From the NCBI GenBank assembly GCA_964400785.1, contig CAYNWB010000034.1:1-22885 (forward strand): a DNA stretch of 22,885 bases, written 5' to 3'. Shown here piece after piece: positions 16,459 to 22,885 of the stretch; position 1 is the stretch's first letter; every line of letters begins with the position of its first letter. The translations under genes were made by a program, and so were the position numbers. Under the pieces are notes generated by a model that saw only the letters and a list, made by a program, of their open reading frames with translations, ran no database searches and was not told where the DNA came from. The DNA comes from CAVQGZ01 sp964400785. Lineage in GTDB: Bacteria > Actinomycetota > Actinomycetes > Jiangellales > Jiangellaceae.

Positions 16459-17292
16459 GTGTCCGTGCAGTCTCCGTCCCGGTCGGCCGATCCGTCGGTC
16501 ACCATGGTCGACCGCATCGCCGCGGAGGCGCTCAACCCTGCCTACCGCTCGCAGGACCGGACACGGCAGGGCGTGGTCGTCACGATGGCGACGATCCTCG
16601 TCGTGGGCCTGCTCGTCGGTGTCCTCGTGGTCGCCGCCCGTGAGCGTGCCTCCGGTGTGAGCTCGGAGCGGGCCGAGCTCGTCGAGCTGGCCCAGCGGGC
16701 GCGGGTGGAGGTCGCAGCGCTGGACGAGCGCGTCGACACGCTGGCAGCCGAGGTGCGCAGCCTGCGCGAGGCGGCCCTCGGGTCGGAGGCCATGGGCGCC
16801 GAGCGGGCCGAGCAGATCCAGTCACTGGCCATCAGCGCCGGCGTTGCCCCGGTCGCCGGACCGGGTGCCCGTGTCGTCCTCGACGACGGGGACGCGGCGT
16901 TGGGAGGCGGAGACCCCGCGCTGGCGAGGGTGCTGGACATCGACGTGCAACAGGTGGTGAACGGACTGTGGGAGGCGGGGGCAGAGGCAGTGGCGGTCAA
17001 CGGACAACGGGTCGGCACCTTGACGGCGATCCGGTCGGTGCAGCAGGTGATCCTGGTCAACTACACCCCCGTGGTGGCCCCGTACGAGGTCACCGCGATC
17101 GGTGACCCCCGCACCCTGGCGACAGGCTTCCTCCGCTCCAGCGGAGGGGAGTGGCTGCAGGCGGTGAGCCTGTCGGCGGGCATCCAGTTCGGCATCGACG
17201 CGGTCACCGACGACCTGCAGATGCGTGGTGAGCCGGCGGGCCAGCTCCGCTTCGCGGTGCCCGCCCCGGTGCAAGGGCAGGAGGCGCCATGA
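16459..17292 (+). CDS. DUF881 membrane protein (Rv1823 type)
   Basis: 277 residues from the GTG at 16459; a GGTGGA element lies 12 bases upstream, and GTG 16465 or ATG 16504 are other possible starts. There is one membrane helix at about 38-60 (VTMATILVVGLLVGVLVVAA), then an Ala/Glu/Arg-rich coiled coil to about 120, then the DUF881 domain with INDVQQVVNGLW-like DVQQVVNGLWEAGAEAV, VNGQRV and the GDP-LATGFL region. The large domain should be outside the membrane. Family members sit beside the small basic protein in actinobacteria and in the B. subtilis division cluster (YlxW). Function is not established. Followed by sbp with a 4-base overlap. Confidence 0.85.
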   Translation: MSVQSPSRSADPSVTMVDRIAAEALNPAYRSQDRTRQGVVVTMATILVVGLLVGVLVVAARERASGVSSERAELVELAQRARVEVAALDERVDTLAAEVRSLREAALGSEAMGAERAEQIQSLAISAGVAPVAGPGARVVLDDGDAALGGGDPALARVLDIDVQQVVNGLWEAGAEAVAVNGQRVGTLTAIRSVQQVILVNYTPVVAPYEVTAIGDPRTLATGFLRSSGGEWLQAVSLSAGIQFGIDAVTDDLQMRGEPAGQLRFAVPAPVQGQEAP

Positions 17293-17621
17293 TCCCGGTG
17301 ATCGGGCTGCTCGTCGGCATCGTCCTGGGTGTGACGCTCGACGTGTCCGTCCCGACCGCGTTGGAGCCCTACCTTCCGATCGCGGTCATCGCGGCCCTCG
17401 ACGCCCTGCTCGGTGCCGGACGGGCCACGCTCGAGGGCGTGTTCAACGACCGGGTCTTCGTCGTGTCGTTCATCTCGAACGTGCTGCTCGCGACCCTGAT
17501 CGTCTTTCTCGGCAACCAGCTCGGCGTGGGCGCGCAGCTGACCACGGCCGTGATCGTGGTGCTCGGCATCCGCATCTTCACCAACGCCGCCGCGATGCGG
17601 CGCCTGCTGCTGGGGGCCTGA
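17289..17621 (+). CDS. sbp: small basic protein family (DUF1290) membrane protein
   Basis: 110 residues, three to four membrane segments (about 2-18, 28-43, 57-75, 82-100) with the family features MIPVIGLLVGIVLG, PYLPIAVIAALDALLGA and VLGIRIFTNAAAMRR. It corresponds to Rv1824 and to B. subtilis Sbp/YlxX near ftsA-ftsZ. It starts with ATG inside the stop of the upstream DUF881 gene, with AGGAGG 4 bases before. Function unknown; likely an envelope complex with the two flanking DUF881 proteins (inference). Confidence 0.92.
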   Translation: MIPVIGLLVGIVLGVTLDVSVPTALEPYLPIAVIAALDALLGAGRATLEGVFNDRVFVVSFISNVLLATLIVFLGNQLGVGAQLTTAVIVVLGIRIFTNAAAMRRLLLGA

Positions 17622-17622
17622 G

Positions 17623-18393
17623 GTGTCGGTGGACACACCCACGACGGCCCAGGCACGGGCGCGGCTGCGCTCGGTGCTGGGCTGGCGCTCTCGACCTGCC
17701 ACCGCGATCACGACCGTGCTGTTCGTGCTGCTCGGTTTCGTGGCCGCCGTGCAGTTCGCCACCCCCGACGACGTGCTCGACCGGGCCAGTCGCGCCGACC
17801 TCGTGCAGATCCTCGACGGGCTGGGGACGCGGGCCGACCAGCTCGAGGACGAGATCGCCCGGCTGGAGCAGGCGCGCTCCGACCTGCTCGCGGGCGCGGG
17901 GGACAGCGAGGCTGCCCTCGCCGAGGCCGAGGCGCGGCTGCAGACCCTCGGCATCCTGGCCGGCACACTGCCGGCCGCCGGACCAGGCGTGGCGATCTCC
18001 GTCTCCGACCCCGACCGGCAGGTCGACGCCTCCAGCATGCTCAGCACGGTGCAGGAGCTGCGCGACGCCGGGGCGGAGGCGCTGCAGATCGACGGCACCC
18101 CTGATCGGCAGGTGCGGGTCGTGGCCAGCACAGCCTTCACCGACTCGGCGACGGGCGGCGTGCTGGTCGGTGGCGTGAACCTGTTGCCGCCCTACACGAT
18201 CACCGCCCTCGGTGACCCCGCGACGCTGGCCACCGCTCTCGGCATCCCCGGCGGGGCGGTCGCGACGATCGAGAGCCGAGGGGCAGCGGTGTCGATCCGG
18301 GAGTCGGCGGAGCTGCTCGTGGACGCGTTGCACGAGCCGGGGCAACCCTCCTACGCTCGGCCCGCCCTGCCCGAGGAGCAGGACGCCGGCTGA
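17623..18393 (+). CDS. second DUF881 membrane protein (Rv1825 type)
   Basis: 256 residues from GTG, one base after the sbp stop; the GGGGG at the end of sbp may act as ribosome site. One membrane helix lies at about 27-45, followed by a coiled coil (about 55-110, rich in Leu, Glu and Ala) and a DUF881 domain with TVQELRDAGAEALQIDG, VNLLPPYTITALGDP and LATALGIPGG. It resembles the first DUF881 protein in layout but not closely in sequence, so they are old paralogues. Gene order DUF881-sbp-DUF881 is the same as in M. tuberculosis. It likely works with sbp at the membrane. Confidence 0.88.
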   Translation: MSVDTPTTAQARARLRSVLGWRSRPATAITTVLFVLLGFVAAVQFATPDDVLDRASRADLVQILDGLGTRADQLEDEIARLEQARSDLLAGAGDSEAALAEAEARLQTLGILAGTLPAAGPGVAISVSDPDRQVDASSMLSTVQELRDAGAEALQIDGTPDRQVRVVASTAFTDSATGGVLVGGVNLLPPYTITALGDPATLATALGIPGGAVATIESRGAAVSIRESAELLVDALHEPGQPSYARPALPEEQDAG

Positions 18394-18403
18394 GGAGAGG
18401 CCC

Positions 18404-18787
18404 ATGGTTCCCGACGACCGTCGATACACCGCCCAGCACGAGTGGGTGCAGCAGGCGCCCGGCGACCCGACGCGGGTGCGGGTGGGCATCACCCACTTCG
18501 CGCAGGAGCAGCTGGGCGACGTGGTCTACGTGACGTTGCCCGACGTCGGGGCGTCGGTGACGGCAGACGCCACCTTCGGCGAGGTCGAGTCGACCAAGAG
18601 CGTCAGCGACCTCTACGCGCCGGTGGCGGGCACGGTCGTGGCGCGCAACGACGACCTGGACTCCAGCCCCGAGCTCGTCAACAGCGACCCGTACGGCGCC
18701 GGCTGGATGATCGAGATCGACGTCGCCGACCCGACCGAGTACGACGACCTGCTCGGTGCGAGCGAGTACGAGGTCGAGACGGGCTGA
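18404..18787 (+). CDS. gcvH: glycine cleavage system H protein
   Basis: 127 residues from ATG with GAGGAGAGG upstream. GcvH carries the lipoyl arm that takes the aminomethyl group from GcvP. The lipoylation site is ESTKSVSDLYAP with Lys65. YTAQHEWV near the start, GITHFAQEQLGDVVYVTLP and the C-terminal GAGWMIEI and YDDLL are typical. It is separated from gcvP by four other genes, as in M. tuberculosis (Rv1826 and Rv1832). No gcvT is in the window. Confidence 0.97.
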   Translation: MVPDDRRYTAQHEWVQQAPGDPTRVRVGITHFAQEQLGDVVYVTLPDVGASVTADATFGEVESTKSVSDLYAPVAGTVVARNDDLDSSPELVNSDPYGAGWMIEIDVADPTEYDDLLGASEYEVETG

Positions 18788-18791
18788 CGCC

Positions 18792-18821
18792 TTGACCGAC
18801 CACGCCCACGCTCTCTAGCGT
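18792..18821 (+). promoter_or_regulatory. promoter of the FHA gene, TTGACC-N18-TAGCGT
   Basis: The -35 TTGACC is at 18792-18797 and the -10 TAGCGT at 18816-18821. It lies just after the gcvH stop, in the 103-base gap before the FHA gene. Transcription should start near 18828 and leave a leader of about 60 bases. Confidence 0.65.
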
Positions 18822-18837
18822 GAAGAGTCTCACCCTC

Positions 18838-18854
18838 AACTTCGTATCGAGGTA
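18838..18854 (+). promoter_or_regulatory. weak inverted repeat in the FHA gene leader
   Basis: AACTTCGTATCGAGGTA has the same 5-7-5 layout as the better repeat at 20684-20700 (AAC-T and AGGT arms kept). It lies about 10-25 bases downstream of the predicted transcription start, where a bound regulator could block transcription. Confidence 0.3.
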
Positions 18855-18890
18855 CCTGCTGCCACGCACGGGTGCTGCCTGGGAGGCTTC

Positions 18891-19442
18891 GTGACCACCT
18901 GCCCGCAATGCGGCCGGGACATCCCCCCTGACCTGGCGGAGGGCGCCCGGTTCTGCCCCTTCTGCGGGGCGCGACTGCAGCGTCCGGCGGCCGACCTCGT
19001 CGACAGCACCACGACGTTCGCGCTCCCGTCGCACCAGGGGGACGCTCCGGCGCCGGCGTCGGAGCACGACGAGGCCCGTGACGCACCCGACGCCCTGGAC
19101 GCCGAGGCGAAGGCGGCGGTCGACGCGCTGCCGACGGGGTCGGCCATGCTCGTGGTGCAGCGGGGGCCCAACGCCGGGTCACGGTTCCTGCTGGACGCGG
19201 ACATGGTCACCGCAGGCCGGCACCCCGACTCGGACGTCTTTCTCGACGACGTGACGGTCTCGCGCCGGCACGCGGAGTTCCGGCGGTCCGCCGACGGATA
19301 CGTCGTCCGTGACGTGGGCAGCCTCAACGGCACCTACGTCAACCGCGACCGGGTCGACGAGGTCACCCTGAGCAACGGGGACGAGGTGCAGGTGGGCAAG
19401 TACAGGCTGGTGTACTACGCGGCTGTCGACGAGCCCGCATGA
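18891..19442 (+). CDS. garA: zinc-ribbon FHA domain protein, GarA/OdhI type
   Basis: 183 residues from GTG with GGGAGG 4 bases upstream. Cys4, Cys7, Cys22 and Cys25 form an N-terminal zinc ribbon. Residues 38-43 read DSTTTF, which lines up with the ETTSVF phosphorylation site of mycobacterial GarA and corynebacterial OdhI. An acidic, flexible stretch follows. The FHA domain (about 85-175) keeps Gly109-Arg110, Ser124-x2-His127 and Asn146-Gly147, the phosphopeptide-binding residues. GarA-type proteins, when unphosphorylated, inhibit 2-oxoglutarate dehydrogenase and adjust glutamate metabolism; Ser/Thr kinases PknB or PknG switch this. The zinc ribbon is absent from GarA of M. tuberculosis. It sits where Rv1827 sits, before ftsR with a 4-base ATGA overlap. 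Confidence 0.88.
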   Translation: MTTCPQCGRDIPPDLAEGARFCPFCGARLQRPAADLVDSTTTFALPSHQGDAPAPASEHDEARDAPDALDAEAKAAVDALPTGSAMLVVQRGPNAGSRFLLDADMVTAGRHPDSDVFLDDVTVSRRHAEFRRSADGYVVRDVGSLNGTYVNRDRVDEVTLSNGDEVQVGKYRLVYYAAVDEPA

Positions 19443-20182
19443 CGGCCATGCCGTCGGCCGCGGCGAGCCGTGGCAGCACGATGTCGATCGGCCAGGTGCT
19501 GGCGTCGTTGCGCGAGGACTTCCCGGACGTCACGATCTCCAAGATCAGGTTCCTGGAGTCCGAGGGACTGGTCGAGCCGCAACGCGCGCCCTCGGGCTAC
19601 CGCCGGTTCACCCCGCACGACGTCGAGCGGCTGCGCTACGTCCTCGGTGCCCAGCGCGACCACTACCTGCCGCTGAAGGTGATCCGCGAGCACCTCGACG
19701 CGATCGATCGTGGGCTGAGCCCGCCGATCCCGTTGCGGCGGCCGGGCGTACCCCGCGACGTGGGAACCGTCGAGGGGCCCCGCCCGGAGGAGCTGTCCCG
19801 CGACGGGACGGACGTGACGCTCACGCGGGAGGAGCTGCTCGAGGCATCCGGGGCGACCGAGAAGGTGCTGGCGGCGCTGGAGAGCCACGGCCTGGTGCAG
19901 CCGACCCGGTCGGGGCACTACGACAGCGACGCGCTGGCCGTGACCCGCATCTGCGTCGACCTGGCCGGCTTCGGCCTGGAGCCGCGGCACCTGCGACCCT
20001 TCCGCACCGCGGCCGACCGTGAGATCGACCTCGTCGAGCAGGCGATCGGTCCCTTGCTCCGGCGGCGCAGCGACGACGGGCCGAGCCGGGCCGAGGACGC
20101 CGCCCGTGAGATCGCCGCGCTGTCCCTGCAGCTGCGCACCGCTCTGGTGCGTGCGGGAGTACGCCGAGTCCTGCAGCGCTAG
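19439..20182 (+). CDS. ftsR: MerR-family regulator FtsR (Rv1828 type)
   Basis: 247 residues from the ATG overlapping the upstream stop; ATGs at codons 4 and 15 are possible alternatives, and the conserved part begins at about 15. The MerR winged helix is seen in MSIGQVLASL, the KIRFLESEGLV helix and GYRRFTPHDVERLRYV. A second domain (about 120-190) includes TREELLEASGATEKVLAALE and LVQPTRSGHYD. No effector-binding cysteines are seen. In Corynebacterium glutamicum FtsR activates ftsZ expression; Rv1828 is the mycobacterial counterpart. Its stop TAG may also serve as part of the -10 element of the following gene. Confidence 0.9.
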   Translation: MTAMPSAAASRGSTMSIGQVLASLREDFPDVTISKIRFLESEGLVEPQRAPSGYRRFTPHDVERLRYVLGAQRDHYLPLKVIREHLDAIDRGLSPPIPLRRPGVPRDVGTVEGPRPEELSRDGTDVTLTREELLEASGATEKVLAALESHGLVQPTRSGHYDSDALAVTRICVDLAGFGLEPRHLRPFRTAADREIDLVEQAIGPLLRRRSDDGPSRAEDAAREIAALSLQLRTALVRAGVRRVLQR

Positions 20183-20185
20183 TCT
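20180..20185 (+). promoter_or_regulatory. candidate -10 element overlapping the ftsR stop codon
   Basis: TAGTCT fits TAnnnT, its first three bases being the ftsR stop. It ends 7 bases before the GTG of the DUF151 gene, as expected for a leaderless transcript. No clear -35 and no ribosome binding site are present. Confidence 0.4.
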
Positions 20186-20192
20186 GAGAGAC

Positions 20193-20684
20193 GTGATCCC
20201 CCTCGAGGTCATCGGCGTGCGGGTCGAGATGCCGTCGAACCAGCCGATCGTGCTGCTTCGTGAGGCCGATGGGGAGAGATACCTGCCGATCTGGATCGGC
20301 GCCCCCGAGGCGTCGGCGATCGCCTTCGCCCAGCAGGGTGTGACGCCCGCCCGCCCGCTCACCCACGACCTCATGCGTGACGTCATCGGTGCCCTGGGAG
20401 CGTCGCTGGCGCAGGTGCAGATCACCGACCTGGCCGACGGCGTCTTCTACGCGGTGCTGGTGTTCGACAACGGTGTGGAGGTCAGCGCCCGGCCCTCCGA
20501 CGCGATCGCTCTCGCCCTGCGCACGGGCACCGACGTCGTGGGCGCCGAGTCGGTGCTCGACGAGGCCGGGCTGAACCTGCCCAGCGAGGACGAGGACGAG
20601 GTGGAGAAGTTCCGCGAGTTTCTCGACCAGGTCTCACCTGAAGACTTCGAGTCGGGCGAGGAGCCGGGGGAGACCCAGACCTGA
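20193..20684 (+). CDS. bifunctional nuclease family protein (DUF151, Rv1829 type)
   Basis: 163 residues if started at GTG 20193, the position at which family similarity begins (IPLEVIGVRVEMPSNQPIVLL). DUF151 features are RYLPIWIGAPEASAIAFA, RPLTHDLMRDVI, ITDLADGVFYAVLVF and SARPSDAIALALR. The tail is acidic (about 125-163), with many Glu and Asp. Plant members were described as bifunctional nucleases, but the role in actinobacteria is unproven. No ribosome binding site precedes the GTG, consistent with a leaderless start from the -10 at 20180. Confidence 0.88.
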   Translation: MIPLEVIGVRVEMPSNQPIVLLREADGERYLPIWIGAPEASAIAFAQQGVTPARPLTHDLMRDVIGALGASLAQVQITDLADGVFYAVLVFDNGVEVSARPSDAIALALRTGTDVVGAESVLDEAGLNLPSEDEDEVEKFREFLDQVSPEDFESGEEPGETQT

Positions 20685-20700
20685 ACCTCGACGTCAGGTT
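20684..20700 (+). promoter_or_regulatory. inverted-repeat operator candidate upstream of the second MerR gene
   Basis: AACCTCGACGTCAGGTT has perfect 5-base arms (AACCT/AGGTT) with a 7-base spacer. It begins at the last base of the DUF151 stop and ends 19 bases before the -35 of the next promoter. Likely bound by a MerR protein, FtsR or the following gene product. Confidence 0.45.
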
Positions 20701-20719
20701 GAGATGTTGGCGTGTTGCG

Positions 20720-20749
20720 TTGACCCGAGGGGGTCGCGTTCCCTACCGT
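20720..20749 (+). promoter_or_regulatory. promoter of the second MerR gene, TTGACC-N18-TACCGT
   Basis: The -35 TTGACC is at 20720-20725 and the -10 TACCGT at 20744-20749. Start of transcription near 20756 would leave a leader of about 43 bases before the ATG at 20799, which has its own GAAGGGG site. Confidence 0.65.
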
Positions 20750-20798
20750 CGCCGACGTGGATGTAGTTCCACCACTGTGACTCACGAAGGGGCAGGCG

Positions 20799-21383
20799 AT
20801 GGCGACGAGCCCGGAGGTGCACTCCTCGACCGCGGCGCGGTCGGCGGCGACCGAGCAGGGCCTGCTCTTCGAGGAGCCGGTGACCCCGCTGCCTGAGGAC
20901 GTCGGCTACCGCGGTCCCGTGGCCTGCAGCGCGGCCGGCATCACCTACCGGCAGCTGGACTACTGGGCGCGCACCGGACTCGTCGAGCCGACGATCCGCA
21001 ACGCAACGGGGTCGGGCAGCCAACGGCTCTACTCGTTCCGTGACGTGCTGGTGCTGAAGGTCGTCAAGCGTCTGCTCGACACGGGGGTGTCGCTGCAGCA
21101 GATCCGCTCGGCCGTCGCCCACCTGCGCGAGCGTGGGGTGGAGGACCTCGCCGCCATCACGCTGATGAGCGACGGCGCCAGCGTGTACGAGTGCCACTCC
21201 TCGGACGAGGTCGTCGACCTGGTGCAGGGTGGTCAGGGAGTGTTCGGCATCGCCGTCGGCCGCGTCTGGCGCGAGGTCGAGGCCGACCTTGTCCGGCTGC
21301 CCGCCGAGTCCCCCGACTCGGCGGCGAACGCCGCGGACGAGCTCGCGGCCCGCCGAGCGCGTCGAGTGGCCGAGACCGGGTAG
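20799..21383 (+). CDS. MerR-family regulator (Rv1830 type)
   Basis: 194 residues from ATG with GAAGGGG upstream. The MerR DNA-binding domain covers about 40-112: SAAGITYRQLDYWARTGLV, QRLYSFRDVLVLKVVKRLLD and GVSLQQIRSAVAHLRERG. The C-terminal part (LMSDGASVYECHSSDEVVDL, then GGQGVFGIAVGRVWREVE) is specific for this group. The N-terminal 38 residues are Ala/Ser/Glu-rich and look flexible. M. tuberculosis Rv1830 has been linked to control of cell-division genes, and the gene precedes gcvP in many actinobacteria. It has its own promoter with an inverted repeat, suggesting autoregulation or control by FtsR. The stop TAG may form part of a -10 for the gcvP leader. Confidence 0.9.
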   Translation: MATSPEVHSSTAARSAATEQGLLFEEPVTPLPEDVGYRGPVACSAAGITYRQLDYWARTGLVEPTIRNATGSGSQRLYSFRDVLVLKVVKRLLDTGVSLQQIRSAVAHLRERGVEDLAAITLMSDGASVYECHSSDEVVDLVQGGQGVFGIAVGRVWREVEADLVRLPAESPDSAANAADELAARRARRVAETG

Positions 21384-21386
21384 CCT
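21381..21386 (+). promoter_or_regulatory. candidate -10 element of the gcvP leader
   Basis: TAGCCT fits TAnnnT and includes the stop codon of the MerR gene. A transcript starting 7 bases later would begin at 21393, the first base of the riboswitch P1 stem. No strong -35 is visible. Confidence 0.4.
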
Positions 21387-21392
21387 TCGCGT

Positions 21393-21497
21393 CGAGGTCG
21401 TCACAGATCGCACGGGAGAGAACCCGCAGCGCGGGTCGCCGAAGGGGCAACAACCCCGGAACCTCTCAGGCAGCCGGACCGTTCGGTCGAGACCTCG
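21393..21497 (+). ncRNA. glycine riboswitch, single aptamer, upstream of gcvP
   Basis: The terminal stem pairs CGAGGTC (21393-21399) with GACCTCG (21491-21497), 7 perfect pairs. Inside are GGGAGAG (21414-21420) paired with CTCTC (21463-21467), a small hairpin CCCGC-AGC-GCGGG (21423-21435), the conserved CGCCGAAGGGGCAA (21437-21450) whose GGGG pairs with CCCC (21454-21457), and CTCTCAGGCA (21463-21472) followed by GGAC (21476-21479). These are the consensus parts of the glycine aptamer. It senses glycine and controls the gcvP gene 80 bases downstream. No second aptamer with the same core follows. The hairpin GGGCGC/GCGCCC (21528-21533, 21544-21549) lies in the expression region. Confidence 0.9.
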
Positions 21498-21576
21498 CTG
21501 GAGCCGGGTCGTTCGTGGCGACAGTCGGGGCGCCGGCGCAGCCGCGCCCGTGCCGCCGCCACCACCGGAGAGCCAG

Positions 21577-22885
21577 ATGGCGCCCTTCGTCGACCGACAC
21601 ATCGGTCCCCGCGACGCCGAGATCGAGACGATGCTCGCTCGGGTCGGGTACACGAGCCTGGACGATCTCACCGACGCCGCCGTGCCCGGTGCGATCCGGC
21701 TGCTGTCGTCGCTCGACCTGCCCGCGGCGCGCGACGAGCGGCAGACGCTCGACGAGCTTCGGGAGCTGTCGCGTCGCAACGACCGCCTGGTGTCGATGAT
21801 CGGGCTGGGGTACCACGACACGGTGACCCCACCGGTGGTGGTACGGCGCCTGCTGGAGAGCCCCGGCTGGTACACGGCCTACACCCCGTACCAGCCCGAG
21901 ATCTCCCAGGGCCGGCTCGAGGCGCTGCTGAACTTCCAGACGATGGTCGAAGACCTCACCGGCCTGCCCATCGCCAACGCCAGCCTGCTCGACGAGGCCA
22001 CCGCGGTCGCCGAGGCGATGACCCTCATGCACCGCGTGGCCCGTGGACCGGTGGCACAGAGCCGGCGGCTGCTGGTCGACGGCGACGTGCTGCCGCAGAC
22101 GCGTGCCGTGCTGGCGACCCGGGCCGAGCCTCTCGACATCGAGCTCGTCGACATCGACCCCGAGGGCACCCTTCCCGACGTCGACTTCTTCGGGCTCGTG
22201 CTGCAGTACCCGGGGGCCTCCGGTGCCGTGCGCGACCACGAGTCGCTCGTGCGGGCGGCGCACGACCGGGGCGCTCGGGTCACGGTCGCGGCCGACCTGC
22301 TGGGCCTCACCCTGCTGCGTCCTCCCGGAGAGATCGGGGCGGACGTCGTCGTCGGCAGCACGCAGCGTCTCGGTGTGCCGTTGGGCTACGGGGGCCCCCA
22401 CGCCGCCTACATGGCCGTGCAGCGGGGCCTGGAGCGCCAGCTGCCGGGCCGCCTCGTCGGTGTCTCGGTCGACGCCGACGGCGCGCCGGCCTACCGCCTG
22501 GCTCTGCAGACCCGCGAGCAGCACATCCGCCGTGACCGCGCCACCAGCAACATCTGCACCGCCCAGGTGCTGCTGGCCGTCGTCGCCTCGATGTTCGCCG
22601 TCTGGCACGGCCCCGAGGGCCTCACCGCCATCGCCGAGCACGCCGCCCGGCACGCCCGCCGTCTGGCAGCCTCGTTGCGCGCCGGCGGCGTCGAGGTCGT
22701 CCACGACGCGTTCCTCGACACGGTGCTCGCCCGCGTTCCCGACCGTGCCGCGCAGGTGGTGGCCGACGCAGCGGCCGACGGCATCAACCTCGGGCTGGCT
22801 GACGCCGACCACGTCCGCATCGCCTGCGACGAGACCACCGAGCCGCAGCACGTCGAGGCTGTGCTCGCCGCGTTCGGCGTCGCTC
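21577..22885 (+). CDS. gcvP: glycine dehydrogenase (decarboxylating), P protein, 3' end outside window
   Basis: 436 complete codons are visible of about 950 expected. The PLP enzyme decarboxylates glycine and passes the aminomethyl group to GcvH. The ATG has GGAGAG 4 bases upstream. Typical features are FVDRHIGPRD (4-13), YTPYQPEISQGRLEALLNF (102-120), LLDEATAVAEAM (137-148), GVPLGYGGPHAAYMA and REQHIRRDRATSNICTAQ. The PLP-binding lysine is in the C-terminal half and not visible. The gene is preceded by a glycine riboswitch, so it is likely induced by glycine. Confidence 0.97.
   Translation, partial: MAPFVDRHIGPRDAEIETMLARVGYTSLDDLTDAAVPGAIRLLSSLDLPAARDERQTLDELRELSRRNDRLVSMIGLGYHDTVTPPVVVRRLLESPGWYTAYTPYQPEISQGRLEALLNFQTMVEDLTGLPIANASLLDEATAVAEAMTLMHRVARGPVAQSRRLLVDGDVLPQTRAVLATRAEPLDIELVDIDPEGTLPDVDFFGLVLQYPGASGAVRDHESLVRAAHDRGARVTVAADLLGLTLLRPPGEIGADVVVGSTQRLGVPLGYGGPHAAYMAVQRGLERQLPGRLVGVSVDADGAPAYRLALQTREQHIRRDRATSNICTAQVLLAVVASMFAVWHGPEGLTAIAEHAARHARRLAASLRAGGVEVVHDAFLDTVLARVPDRAAQVVADAAADGINLGLADADHVRIACDETTEPQHVEAVLAAFGVA

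Noticed and set aside
21498..21576. Second glycine aptamer in tandem
   Set aside because: No second CCGAAGG or CTCTCAGGC core is present; only a GC-rich hairpin and the ribosome site can be seen.

Overview
This is high-GC DNA (GTG starts are frequent, TGA/TAG stops predominate) from an actinobacterium. The right half matches the gene order of Mycobacterium tuberculosis Rv1822-Rv1832. A cardiolipin-synthase-type gene next to a guanylyltransferase/mutase fusion recalls Streptomyces and Nocardioidaceae-like genomes. The genus is an inference. No mobile elements, CRISPR arrays, tRNA or rRNA were seen.

Left block (1-10641, all minus strand): one apparent operon reading etfB, etfA, etfD, an acyl-CoA dehydrogenase, and a very large polyketide/PUFA-synthase-like protein that runs off the left edge. 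The synthase has the visible order ketosynthase, malonyl-type acyltransferase, second complete ketosynthase, Pro/Ala-rich linker, start of an acyl carrier protein. The genes are closely spaced with good ribosome binding sites. They could form a lipid-making system in which the dehydrogenase passes electrons through EtfAB to the membrane Fe-S protein EtfD and on to menaquinone. This is the best candidate for an undescribed system in the window.

Middle block (10831-13214): a class I methyltransferase (plus strand), then a minus-strand pair made of a DUF3445 haem-dependent N-demethylase-like protein and an FMN split-barrel flavoprotein.

Right block (13269-22885, plus strand): a eukaryotic-type cardiolipin synthase; a sugar-nucleotidyltransferase fused to a phosphohexomutase-like domain whose catalytic loops look destroyed; DUF881, small basic protein (DUF1290) and a second DUF881, which are envelope/division-associated membrane proteins; GcvH; a zinc-ribbon FHA protein of the GarA/OdhI type; the MerR regulator FtsR; a DUF151 bifunctional-nuclease-family protein; a second MerR regulator (Rv1830 type); a glycine riboswitch; and the first ~436 codons of gcvP. 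Promoter-like TTGACC-N18-TAnnnT elements precede the FHA gene and the second MerR gene. A 17-bp inverted repeat, with a weaker relative at the FHA promoter, suggests MerR control. The block ties glycine cleavage and 2-oxoglutarate control to cell-division regulators.

No stretch longer than 300 bases lacks a gene. The longest gaps are 10642-10830 (divergent promoter region) and 21384-21576 (riboswitch leader).
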